Of a stretch of DNA of 64,000 nucleotides, positions 17,673-26,144 are shown piece after piece (positions within the stretch are counted from its first letter, which is position 1; every line of letters begins with the position of its first letter). Made by a program: the position numbers and the translations under genes. The notes beneath the pieces are model-generated. The model was given only the letters and a program-made list of their open reading frames with translations. It had not been told where the DNA came from and did no database searches. The DNA lies in assembly GCA_017445225.1 (NCBI GenBank), contig JAFSUN010000008.1, forward strand, positions 1-64,000, written 5' to 3'. This DNA is from Erysipelotrichaceae bacterium. GTDB taxonomy: Bacteria > Bacillota_I > Bacilli_A > Erysipelotrichales > Erysipelotrichaceae.

Positions 17673-18968
17673 ATGGATATCAGACAGAAAGCCGTAGATT
17701 TCATGCTGAAATACGGTCAGCATCCCGACTATATTGATCTGCCGAAGCAGACAGCCTACATCGTTGAACAGATGAAGCTCGGTCTGGCCGGCCAGCCGTC
17801 CGATCTGATGATGATCCCGACCTACCTCTCAACCGAAGGAAAGGTAAAGAACGGGGAAAGCGTCATTGTCATCGATGCCGGCGGCACCAACTTCCGCATC
17901 TGCGTTGCCACCCTGACCGAGGAAGGTGTCAAGGTCGACCACTTCTTCAAGAGAAAGATGTTTGGCGTCGGCACCCCGATCGACAAGGATCAATTCATCG
18001 AAGAACTGGCCAAGCTGATCTTCCCGTTACTGCCCTATGCCAACAGAGTCGGCTTCTGCTTCTCCTACGCTGCTGAGATCACCCCGGACAAGGACGGTAA
18101 GGTCATCTCCCTGTCCAAGGAAGTCTACATCAACGGCATTGAAGGCACCCTGTTATGCCATGAGATCGAAGACAAGTTAAGAGAAATGGGCCAGAAGGAA
18201 GACATCAAGTTCATCCTGCTGAATGATACCGTCGCTACCCTGTTAGGCGGTCCGGCCATTAAGGAAGATGAGAAGTTCGACACTCAGATCGGCTTCATCC
18301 TGGGAACCGGCACCAACATTGCCTATGACGAAATGGGCTGCAACATCACCAAGATCAAGTGCAATCCCAAAAAGAAGATGATCATCAACACCGAAAGCGC
18401 CGGTCTGGTACCGATGAAGATCGGTGAACTCGACAAGCAGCTCGACCGCGAAAGCGCCAACCCGGGCCTGCACCTCTATGAAAAGGCCATCTCGGGCGGC
18501 TATCTGGGCACCCTGCTGAAGCAGACCCTCATCAAGGCGGCGGCAGACGGACTGTTCTCAGAAGGCAATAAGATGGCTGAACTGCCGGACTTCGACCTGG
18601 CCACCGTTGACAGTTTCCAGAGAAGACCGTTCGGCGACAACCATCTGACCAAGGCCTGCGGCAATGAAGATGACATCGAACTGGTATACCACTTCATTGA
18701 CCTGATCCTCGACAGATCAAGCAAGCTGGTCACCGCCAGCCTGGCGGCCATCCTGATCGAAACCGACGGCGGCAAGAAGCTCAGCCAGCCGGCCAGAGTC
18801 ATGGTGGAAGGCACCTCCTTCTTCAAGACCTATTCCTACAGGGAAAGAATTGAAAGCTACATGCGGGAATATGTCCACAAGCAACTGGGCCGCTACTACA
18901 TGTTCACCAGCGGTGAGGATGTCAACCAGATCGGCAGTGCCATCGCCGCCATTCTCAACGCCAAATAA
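17673..18968 (+). CDS. Eukaryotic-type hexokinase
   Basis: A 431-residue protein of the hexokinase-1/hexokinase-2 superfamily typical of eukaryotes. It has MMIPTYL near residue 46, the phosphate-binding IDAGGTNFRI near residue 67, a catalytic loop with LLNDTVATL, GFILGTGTN and the C-terminal helix region that ends the large domain. Most bacteria use ROK or Glk glucokinases, which are shorter and lack MMIPTYL. Function inferred: ATP-dependent phosphorylation of glucose or another hexose at C6. AGAGG precedes the ATG. It is a single-gene unit with its own promoter and terminator. Confidence 0.9.
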   Translation: MDIRQKAVDFMLKYGQHPDYIDLPKQTAYIVEQMKLGLAGQPSDLMMIPTYLSTEGKVKNGESVIVIDAGGTNFRICVATLTEEGVKVDHFFKRKMFGVGTPIDKDQFIEELAKLIFPLLPYANRVGFCFSYAAEITPDKDGKVISLSKEVYINGIEGTLLCHEIEDKLREMGQKEDIKFILLNDTVATLLGGPAIKEDEKFDTQIGFILGTGTNIAYDEMGCNITKIKCNPKKKMIINTESAGLVPMKIGELDKQLDRESANPGLHLYEKAISGGYLGTLLKQTLIKAAADGLFSEGNKMAELPDFDLATVDSFQRRPFGDNHLTKACGNEDDIELVYHFIDLILDRSSKLVTASLAAILIETDGGKKLSQPARVMVEGTSFFKTYSYRERIESYMREYVHKQLGRYYMFTSGEDVNQIGSAIAAILNAK

Positions 18969-18994
18969 GGCCTGAAGACAAGAACCAGATACTG

Positions 18995-19028
18995 AAATGA
19001 CGGACTTCGGTCCGCCATTTTAAATTTT
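18995..19028 (+). terminator. Hexokinase terminator
   Basis: AAATG-a-CGGAC pairs with GTCCG-c-CATTT around TTCG, one mismatch, then TAAATTTTTTT. Confidence 0.8.
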
Positions 19029-19091
19029 TTTCAATTTGCTGAAATAAAATGCCCCTGAAATTCATTAATATGGCAGAAAGGAGGAGAACAG

Positions 19092-19631
19092 ATGACCAGT
19101 ACTCTTACGCATCAGAAGAACATGGAGATCGATGACTGCCTGCATCGGCTGGCCGCTGGTGAGATGAACGCCCTCGAGCGATTATATGAACTGACCAGCA
19201 CGAACATATACGGCTATGCACTGTCCTTAATGCAGAATAAGAGTGATGCTGAGGATGTCATGCATGATCTGTATGTCAGTGTGTACAGTAATGCGGCCTT
19301 ATATTCCTCGAGGCAGAAACCGCTGGCCTGGATGCTGACCATTACCAGAAATCTGGCCATGGCCAAGCTGAAGGAAAAGAACCGCAGTCAGGAGTTAACC
19401 GACCTGCAGCTGCAGTTCATCAGTTCGGAAGAAAAACTGTCACCGATCGAGAAGGAAACCCTGAGGCAGACCTTGAGGATTCTGAACGATGAAGAACGTC
19501 AGATCGTTGTCCTCCATTCACTCGGGTTCAGGCATGTCGAGATAGCCGCAACTCTCGCAATGCCCCTGCCTACGGTATTGACCAAATACCACAGAGCTTT
19601 GAAAAAACTCAGAAAGGAGCTGGAAAAATGA
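19092..19631 (+). CDS. ECF-type sigma-70 family factor
   Basis: A 179-residue sigma factor with region 2 (SDAEDVMHDLYVSVYSNA, then WMLTITRNLAMAKLK for -10 recognition) and region 4 (LNDEERQIVVLHSLGFRHVEIA helix-turn-helix). There is no region 1 or 3, as in ECF factors. It overlaps by four bases with a membrane protein that has the RsgI-type domain, its presumed anti-sigma factor. AAAGGAGG precedes the ATG. Targets and signal are unknown. Confidence 0.92.
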   Translation: MTSTLTHQKNMEIDDCLHRLAAGEMNALERLYELTSTNIYGYALSLMQNKSDAEDVMHDLYVSVYSNAALYSSRQKPLAWMLTITRNLAMAKLKEKNRSQELTDLQLQFISSEEKLSPIEKETLRQTLRILNDEERQIVVLHSLGFRHVEIAATLAMPLPTVLTKYHRALKKLRKELEK

Positions 19632-21307
19632 ATAACAGGGAATTAGAAAAAAATCTCTTCAAGGCTATTGAAAACTCTGCACCCGATAACCTGGGATCCA
19701 TTAAGGAATCCTGCCGCCACACCGTCCAGCGCTCACCCCTGCCGAAAGCCAGCCGTTTCAGCCTGCTGAAGCCGGCCCTGTCACTGGTAGCTGCCCTGGT
19801 ACTGTTTGTCGGCGGATTCAGCCTCTACAACAGCCGGATGAACGCCGTCTTTACCACCGTGGACCTCGACGTCAACCCTTCCATCGAACTGCAGATCAAC
19901 CGCAATGACAAGATCATCAACGCCATCGCCAACAACGCCGACGGCAAGAAGATCCTGGCCGACATGAACTTCAAGGGCAGCGATGTCAAGGTCGCCGTCA
20001 ACGCCATCGTCGGTTCAATGGTCCGTAACGGCTACCTGTCCGAACTGACCAATTCCATCCTGGTTTCCATCCAGAATAAGGATGAAGCCACGGCGCAGAA
20101 ACTGCAGCAGCAGCTGGCCGCCGAGATCAACACTCTTCTGCAGACGGAAACCTTCAGCGGTGCCGTCCTGGCCCAGACCGTCAGCGAAAACGACGACACT
20201 GCCCGAATCGCCGAAGAATATGCCATCTCCCTGGGCAAGGCCCAGCTGATCCAGGAGATCTGCGACAAGACCCTCTATACCCCCGCCGATCTGGCACCTC
20301 TGAACATCAACGACCTCAGCCTGATCCTCAAGCACGTCAATACCAGTTCGGTATCCGCCACCGGTACTCCTTCCGAAAAGCAGTACATTGGTGAGGACAA
20401 GGCCCTGGAAGTCGCCCTGAATGATCTCGGCATTACCGACAAGAGTCTGTTAAGGGACCTCGACATCGAATTTGAATACGAAAAGGGCCAGCCGGTCTAT
20501 GACATTGAATTCGAATACAACGGCAATGAATATGAATACGACATCGATGCCGTCAGCGCCAGGATCGTCGATAAGAACATCGATACCGCTGACCGCCAGG
20601 AAAAGAGCGTACCTGAGCATGCCAACGTCATCGGCAAGGACAAGGCTAAGGAGATCGTTCTGAATCATGCCGGTGTCAAGGCCGCTGATGTAAAGAACTA
20701 TGAAGTGGAGCTCGACAGCGAAAAAGGTTCCGTCGTCTATGAAATCGAGTTTGAAGCCAACGGCTATGAATACGAATATGAGATCAATGCCGTGACCGGC
20801 AAGATCCTGAAGAACGAAAAGGAAAAGGCTGACGGCTCCTCCGTCAAGCCATCATCAGACACCAGTACCAATTACATCGGTAAGGAAAAAGCCAAGCAGG
20901 CCGCCTTCAAGCATGCCGGCGTCAAGGAAAATAACGTCAGGGCTCTGGAGGTCAAGCTCGATAAGGAAAACGGCAAGGCCGTCTACGAAGTGGAATTCAA
21001 GGCCGGCGGCTATGAATACGACTATGAGATCGATGCCCTGACCGGCAAGATCCTCAAATCCGAGAAGGAAAAAGATGATGACTCATCTTCAGATAAGGGC
21101 AGCAGCACGGTCACAACCACGATCAGCGCTGACCAGGCCAAGCAGATCGCTCTGAAGCATGCCGGCGTTACCGCCTCCAAGGTCAAGGCTGAGCTGGACA
21201 AGGGTGTCTGGGAGATCGAGTTTACCGCCAACGGCTACGAATACGAATATGAGATCAACGCCACTACCGGCAAGATCATCCACAGCGAAAAGGAAGCAGC
21301 CGACTAA
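19628..21307 (+). CDS. RsgI-like anti-sigma factor with four PepSY repeats
   Basis: A 559-residue single-pass membrane protein. A short cytoplasmic N-terminus of about 45 residues is followed by one transmembrane helix (about 48-68) and, outside, the RsgI middle domain (VDLDVNPSIELQINRNDKII). Four PepSY-type repeats begin at residues 253, 334, 416 and 499, each with an IG/IS-x-DKAK start and a GYEYEYEIN-x-TGKI ending. Coupling to the sigma gene implies the cytoplasmic tail holds the sigma factor until an outside signal is sensed. The ligand is unknown. Confidence 0.88.
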   Translation: MNNRELEKNLFKAIENSAPDNLGSIKESCRHTVQRSPLPKASRFSLLKPALSLVAALVLFVGGFSLYNSRMNAVFTTVDLDVNPSIELQINRNDKIINAIANNADGKKILADMNFKGSDVKVAVNAIVGSMVRNGYLSELTNSILVSIQNKDEATAQKLQQQLAAEINTLLQTETFSGAVLAQTVSENDDTARIAEEYAISLGKAQLIQEICDKTLYTPADLAPLNINDLSLILKHVNTSSVSATGTPSEKQYIGEDKALEVALNDLGITDKSLLRDLDIEFEYEKGQPVYDIEFEYNGNEYEYDIDAVSARIVDKNIDTADRQEKSVPEHANVIGKDKAKEIVLNHAGVKAADVKNYEVELDSEKGSVVYEIEFEANGYEYEYEINAVTGKILKNEKEKADGSSVKPSSDTSTNYIGKEKAKQAAFKHAGVKENNVRALEVKLDKENGKAVYEVEFKAGGYEYDYEIDALTGKILKSEKEKDDDSSSDKGSSTVTTTISADQAKQIALKHAGVTASKVKAELDKGVWEIEFTANGYEYEYEINATTGKIIHSEKEAAD

Positions 21308-21317
21308 ACAGCAGATT

Positions 21318-21341
21318 AAAAGAGGGACTTCCCTCTTTTTT
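21318..21341. terminator. Bidirectional terminator
   Basis: AAAAGAGGG-actt-CCCTCTTTT with a T run on the plus side and an A run on the minus side. It lies between the anti-sigma gene and the end of the amidotransferase gene and touches that gene's stop codon. Confidence 0.8.
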
Positions 21342-21988
21342 CATGCTTCAAAGTATTTCCGGAAGAATTCGGTATCATGCATCATTTCCGGATGATACTG
21401 CACGGCCAGGATGTTCTCCCCTTCCAGTGCCTCAATGGTACCGTCCAGGCTGCGGGCCGTTACCCGCAGGTTTTCTCCTACCAGGCCAGCGGCGTGATGG
21501 TGGTGGGAATTGACCATGACCCTGGTACAGCCGTAGATCTTGGCCAGCTGGCTGCCCTCTTCAATGACGATCTCATGGAGGTCATTGTTGGCGTGGCCTT
21601 CAATGCCCTGTCTTAAGGTACCGCCGAAGTAGACGTTGATGACCTGATGGCCGCCGCAGATGGCCAGGATCTTCTTGTTCCTCTTTCGGAAAGCTTCTAT
21701 GCAGGCCTTATCGCTGGCGTAGAGATCAAATTCCTCATTGAGGAGAATACTGTCGCTTTTCTCCTCATGGAAATAGGCCGGATCGATGTCGATGATCGAG
21801 CCCGGCAGCAGCAGAAAATCGCACATGTCCGCCAGGGTTTCGGCACTCTGAGCACTGATGATCGGGAACAGCTGATAGTTCAGTTCATCAGCGATGTCCT
21901 TGAAATCCTTGGGTATGTAATATCTCTTATTGACGTAACCGTGGGAATGATCCACGGCATAACGCATCGCAATCGCTATCTTAATCAT
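21341..21988 (-). CDS. Class I glutamine amidotransferase-like (peptidase C26) protein
   Basis: 215 residues from the ATG at 21988, which has GGAGG five bases upstream inside the preceding gene. The nucleophile elbow ICGGHQ, the LLLPGS oxyanion strand, the HHHHAA region and the C-terminal QYHPE motif give a Cys-His-Glu triad of the gamma-glutamyl hydrolase (PuuD/C26) family. Substrates are gamma-glutamyl compounds such as gamma-glutamyl-GABA; the specific one is not readable. It overlaps the upstream membrane protein by eight bases and ends the hslO-moxR operon. Confidence 0.85.
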   Translation of the reverse strand: MIKIAIAMRYAVDHSHGYVNKRYYIPKDFKDIADELNYQLFPIISAQSAETLADMCDFLLLPGSIIDIDPAYFHEEKSDSILLNEEFDLYASDKACIEAFRKRNKKILAICGGHQVINVYFGGTLRQGIEGHANNDLHEIVIEEGSQLAKIYGCTRVMVNSHHHHAAGLVGENLRVTARSLDGTIEALEGENILAVQYHPEMMHDTEFFRKYFEA

Positions 21989-23168
21989 CTTGGCCTCCAT
22001 AACGGTCTTCGTTATACATTTCGGTAAGTCTGGTGAAGTCGTATTTTTCGCGGTCCTTCTCCTTGACGGTAGTCAGGTATTCGTTGGCCGTGATGTGTTC
22101 CGGGAACTGATAATCCTCCTGGATCAGCTTGTTGACGGTACGACGGTATCTCCTTCTGATCTCCGACAGCCGGCCGCCGAAGAGCTTTCGCTTTTCCTTC
22201 TTCTCCTCCGTGCGGCTGAGGGCGGTCTTGACCATGCGGACATTGCCCTCGTTGACCATTTCCATCTTCTCCTCCTGACGGTTCTTGAAGATGAAGGCGA
22301 TGATTCCCAGGACGATGGCGATCAGACCGAAGGCGGCGATGTTGGTGATCAGCTGGGTGTTGGAGCGGTTGACGTAGTTCTGATACTGGTTGCCCAGATT
22401 GTCAAAGGCATCATACTTCTCGATCAGTTCATCCAGATAATGCGGATTGTACCTGAACAGCCAGGGGAACCAGGCGCTTAACAGCTTCAGTAACAGAACG
22501 CCGATATACAGTAAGCCCTTAAGGGCATAGCCGACGCCTCTGATCAGGACCGCCAGGATGGTGATCAGAATCTCCAGGAACAGATTGAACACCTGACTCT
22601 GGAAGATCAGCACGATGATGGCGATGAACAGGATGGTGTTCTCGATGACGATCCGGTTGGTCTCATCCAGGACATTGACGAACGGCAGCCGGTAGAACAG
22701 ATCGATGTTGTTGATCATGCCTACCGCAATGCCGATGATCAGATACGACAGCAGCGAATTGTAGACCGGCGAGAGGCTTTCGTTGGTCTTGAAGAAGAAG
22801 TTCAGTATCGAGGCCGTGATCAGGCTGACGATCATGACGATCGCCACCTGCGTGCTCTTGATGACGCGGTCGCGGTCATTGAGATAATACGATCCCAGCA
22901 ATACCACATCATATACGGTTACGGCAATGGCAGCGGCGAGGCCCGGCTGTAACAGCCAGTTCAGAACTCCCAATACCAGGGACAGTCCCGCGATGGCCCC
23001 CTTGCGATAGGCATCGGGACACAGGCACACCAGCCAGTAAGCGATGAAGCTGCCAAGCAGGATGAAGCTCAGATCGATCTTTACCACCGGGAAGACGATT
23101 CCCATCAGCACGATCACGTAGACCTGGAACAGATGGAAGGTATTTAACAGGATGTTGCGGCTCTTCAT
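21981..23168 (-). CDS. Membrane protein with C-terminal DUF4129-like tail, third gene of a MoxR system
   Basis: 395 residues. Nine or more hydrophobic helices fill about 1-245 and another lies near 280. A strongly charged cytoplasmic tail (EEKKEKRKLFGGRLSEIRRR) ends in a helical segment. In many bacteria the MoxR-DUF58 pair is followed by a membrane transglutaminase; here the gene keeps the membrane part and tail but I see no transglutaminase Cys-His-Asp core. It overlaps the DUF58 gene by four bases. Function unknown. Confidence 0.7.
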   Translation of the reverse strand: MKSRNILLNTFHLFQVYVIVLMGIVFPVVKIDLSFILLGSFIAYWLVCLCPDAYRKGAIAGLSLVLGVLNWLLQPGLAAAIAVTVYDVVLLGSYYLNDRDRVIKSTQVAIVMIVSLITASILNFFFKTNESLSPVYNSLLSYLIIGIAVGMINNIDLFYRLPFVNVLDETNRIVIENTILFIAIIVLIFQSQVFNLFLEILITILAVLIRGVGYALKGLLYIGVLLLKLLSAWFPWLFRYNPHYLDELIEKYDAFDNLGNQYQNYVNRSNTQLITNIAAFGLIAIVLGIIAFIFKNRQEEKMEMVNEGNVRMVKTALSRTEEKKEKRKLFGGRLSEIRRRYRRTVNKLIQEDYQFPEHITANEYLTTVKEKDREKYDFTRLTEMYNEDRYGGQDD

Positions 23169-24268
23169 GCTTCCACCTCCAGTTTACTGACGGTCACGCC
23201 CCGGACACTTACCGGTACGCTGTCATCATAGACGAACAGATGGACGCTGCCGGACTGGGCCAGCCACTTCCGGATGAAGTAGGCGTACTTGTCTTTATAT
23301 TTGTTGCAGATGATGATGTAGCCCTTGTTGACGATGACATTCTGGATGTTCATCAGTTCCTCGCTCTTCAGCTTGATCTGACCGGTACAGCAGGAAAGCT
23401 CGTCATAGATGTTGACGATGTTGGCATGGGTAAACTCGGCCGTGGTGCTGATGCGATGGAACTTGCCATAGTTGTTGCAGCCGAACTGGACGGAGATCTT
23501 GTTGCGGTAGGCAAAGTCGACGACGCCGGCGGCCAGTCTTACGGCGCTTTCCACATAGGGATCGTGATCATAGTTCAGACCGGCATTGTCTTCCGCCAGT
23601 AACAGGACGGTAAACTCCGGCTGAGAGGTGTATTCGTACTTCTTGACCTGCATCTTGCCCAGCTGAGCGGTCTTCTTCCACTCGATGTCCTTGAAACTGT
23701 CACCGGCCAGATAATCCCGGGTGCCCAGATAGAACATCGGGTCGGGATTGATGAAGCGGTTGACGAAGTTTTCGCCGAAGGATGAGGAGCTGTTCAGCAT
23801 CTTTCTTTCGACATCTACCGGGGTCGGATGGACGATAAGATTGATCATCGGGGTCTCGGTCAGTTCCACGCGGCTGGTATTGAACAGATTGACCAGGGTG
23901 ATGCGAGCTTCGATCTCATAGTAGCCTCTTTGCTGAGGCAGGACTTCCCATTCACTCAGAACCTGCTGAAAAGAGCGAAGTGATGTTACGGTCGTAAACG
24001 TCTTGCGTTTCTGGATCGCAAAATCGATATCGCTGCTTGTTCCGTCAAAGCTGTCCGGCATCGTGATGACGATCTTGATGATCGGCAGAATCATCATCTT
24101 GTGATTCTGGATCAGTAAGGACAGCCTGACCGGTTCCTTTTCCCTGCACCTCACGTGGTCAGCGCTGAATGATATGGAAAGATTCTCCGGAGCTTTCTTC
24201 TTAAAGCTGGTGATGAAATACCGGTATATCAGCAGGACCACGGCGAATATCGTCATGGCCTGCCACAT
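23165..24268 (-). CDS. DUF58 domain protein
   Basis: 367 residues: an N-terminal hydrophobic segment (WQAMTIFAVVLLIYRYFI), a beta-rich middle and the DUF58 signature with an Asp-rich region (RDYLAGDSFKDIEWKKTAQ) around residues 180-200. DUF58 proteins are vWA-like partners of MoxR ATPases and are thought to bind metals and client proteins. The upstream MoxR stop and this ATG share one base (TGATG), so they are translationally coupled. It is a likely membrane-associated chaperone partner. Confidence 0.88.
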   Translation of the reverse strand: MWQAMTIFAVVLLIYRYFITSFKKKAPENLSISFSADHVRCREKEPVRLSLLIQNHKMMILPIIKIVITMPDSFDGTSSDIDFAIQKRKTFTTVTSLRSFQQVLSEWEVLPQQRGYYEIEARITLVNLFNTSRVELTETPMINLIVHPTPVDVERKMLNSSSSFGENFVNRFINPDPMFYLGTRDYLAGDSFKDIEWKKTAQLGKMQVKKYEYTSQPEFTVLLLAEDNAGLNYDHDPYVESAVRLAAGVVDFAYRNKISVQFGCNNYGKFHRISTTAEFTHANIVNIYDELSCCTGQIKLKSEELMNIQNVIVNKGYIIICNKYKDKYAYFIRKWLAQSGSVHLFVYDDSVPVSVRGVTVSKLEVEA

Positions 24269-25215
24269 CAGCGGTTAAAATCCTCCGTGGGAACGATGCA
24301 TTCCCTGATTATCTCATTCAGAATGCCCTCGGCATTCTGTTCGGTAGTATAGGTAAAGCCCTTGAGAATGAGTCGGTGGGCAAAGACCGGAGTGCACAGT
24401 TTCTTGATGTCATCGGGAATGACATAGTCGCGGTCCTGCATCCGGGCATAGACCTTCAGGCACTTGACCATGGTAAGAGTTGCACGTGGTGAAATGCCCA
24501 GGGCGATGTTTTCATGGTTACGGGTCTTGTTGACGATCTGCAGCAGATAGTCATAGACATCATCGCTGATGCGGACGTCCTGCCACTGCCGGCCCAGATC
24601 GCGGATCGTGTTGGCGTCCATGATGCTTTCGAGGGTCTCGATGGGATTGAAGACCGAGTGGGCCTTGACCATCTTCATCTCATCTTCCCGGCTCAGATAG
24701 CCCAGATGGATGCAGAGGGTAAAGCGGTCGATCTGCGCTTCCGGCAGCGGATAGGTACCGCTGTTTTCCACCGGGTTCTGGGTAGCGATGACCAGGAAGG
24801 GATCGGATAACGGATAGGTGGTTCCGTCGATGGAGACCTGCTTTTCCTCCATGGCTTCCAGCATGGCGGCCTGGGTACGCGGAGCGGCACGGTTGATCTC
24901 ATCCGCGAGGATCAGACTGGTGAAGATCGGTCCTCTCCGGAATTCAAACTCGCTGTTCTTCTGGTTGTAGTAGTTGATGCCCAGAATGTCACTCGGCAGT
25001 AAGTCCGGCGTGAACTGGATGCGCTTGAAGTCCAGATTCAGACTTCTGGCGACACTTCTGGCCAGCATCGTCTTGCCGGTGCCGGGCACGTCTTCCAGTA
25101 AGGCATGGCCCTTGACCAGCATCGCAATGAAGATCAGGTCGACGGCGTCTTCGCACCCGACCATGACCTTGGCAACGTTTTCTCTCAATAATCTGTCAGC
25201 TTCCCGGATATTCAT
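24268..25215 (-). CDS. MoxR-family AAA+ ATPase
   Basis: A 315-residue AAA+ ATPase with Walker A GVPGTGKT-like sequence (DVPGTGKTM), Walker B (LILADEINRA), the sensor ATQNPVE and the C-terminal lid with the SPRATL arginine motif. MoxR ATPases work as chaperones that insert cofactors or assemble complexes together with vWA/DUF58 partners. GGAGG precedes the ATG, which overlaps the hslO stop by four bases. It is the central gene of the hslO-moxR-DUF58 operon. Confidence 0.95.
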   Translation of the reverse strand: MNIREADRLLRENVAKVMVGCEDAVDLIFIAMLVKGHALLEDVPGTGKTMLARSVARSLNLDFKRIQFTPDLLPSDILGINYYNQKNSEFEFRRGPIFTSLILADEINRAAPRTQAAMLEAMEEKQVSIDGTTYPLSDPFLVIATQNPVENSGTYPLPEAQIDRFTLCIHLGYLSREDEMKMVKAHSVFNPIETLESIMDANTIRDLGRQWQDVRISDDVYDYLLQIVNKTRNHENIALGISPRATLTMVKCLKVYARMQDRDYVIPDDIKKLCTPVFAHRLILKGFTYTTEQNAEGILNEIIRECIVPTEDFNR

Positions 25216-26090
25216 TTTCCTGCCTCCTGATTTCTAACATATTCCTCCAGTTCCGCTTGCGAGAACTGGTAGCGTTCACTGCAGAAGCGGCATACCACTT
25301 CACAGCCATGATCCTCTTCGATCATGGTCTTAAGATCGCTCACCGGCAGATGAGCGAGTACCTGCCCGAACTTTTCCCGGCTGCACTCACAGGTGAACTG
25401 CGGATTGGCCTGTCCAAGTTCCTTATAATCATCAAACAGCGCGTCAACGATGTCTCTAGGGGAATCATATTCCAACAACAGCTGAGAGATCGGCTTGATA
25501 TTGGCGGCGATGTCCTCGATGATCCGGATGTTTTCTTCCGAGGTATTCGGCATCAGCTGGATCACCAGGGCTCCGGCCGACTTGACGCTGCGGTCGGTAT
25601 CGATCAGCACGCCCAGCGCTACCATTGAAGGGGTCTGTTCACTGACCATGTAGTAATAGGCAAAGTCATCGCCGAGCTCGCTGGTCTGTAAGTCGACTTC
25701 GGAGACGAACGGTTGCTTCATGCCCAGGTCCTTTACGACCCGGATGACGCCTTCGGTGCCGACGGCCTGGCCGACATCCAGCTTCTCAGGGCTCTTTTCC
25801 AGATAGACATGGGGATTGTCCACATAGCCTCGGACGTTGCCGCCGTAGTAGCAGTCGACGACGATCTGGCCCAGGGGTCCCTTGCCGTTGATCTGGATCT
25901 CGATCTTTTCCTGGGGGCTTTTGAGCATGCTGCCCATGACGGTACCGACCGCCAGGGTCCTTCCCAGGGCAGCGGTAGCGGTTGGCCACAGGTCATGACG
26001 GTCCTGGGCTTCCTGCACCAGCTGGGTTATGTCACAGCAGAAGATCCGTACTTCATTGTTCAGTGCTGTTCCTCTTGTTAAGTAATTCAT
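25212..26090 (-). CDS. hslO: Hsp33 redox-regulated chaperone
   Basis: A 292-residue Hsp33 holdase. The C-terminal zinc switch is present as CEC near residue 240 and CRFC about 30 residues on; oxidation of these four cysteines activates the chaperone. The N-terminal RGTALN and central features match the family. It follows ftsH by 54 bases with a hairpin between, the usual tilS-hpt-ftsH-hslO order of Bacillota. The moxR operon follows directly downstream, overlapping by four bases. Confidence 0.96.
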   Translation of the reverse strand: MNYLTRGTALNNEVRIFCCDITQLVQEAQDRHDLWPTATAALGRTLAVGTVMGSMLKSPQEKIEIQINGKGPLGQIVVDCYYGGNVRGYVDNPHVYLEKSPEKLDVGQAVGTEGVIRVVKDLGMKQPFVSEVDLQTSELGDDFAYYYMVSEQTPSMVALGVLIDTDRSVKSAGALVIQLMPNTSEENIRIIEDIAANIKPISQLLLEYDSPRDIVDALFDDYKELGQANPQFTCECSREKFGQVLAHLPVSDLKTMIEEDHGCEVVCRFCSERYQFSQAELEEYVRNQEAGK

Positions 26091-26104
26091 GTGTCATTCT
26101 CCTT

Positions 26105-26129
26105 AAAAGGCAGCACAACGGTACTGCCT
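26105..26129 (-). terminator. Hairpin between ftsH and hslO
   Basis: On the minus strand AGGCAG pairs with CTGCCT, followed by TTTTAAGGAG. The T run is short, so this may be a partial terminator; the next ribosome site begins at the end of it. Confidence 0.45.
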
Positions 26130-26144
26130 CTTGCATTATGTTTC

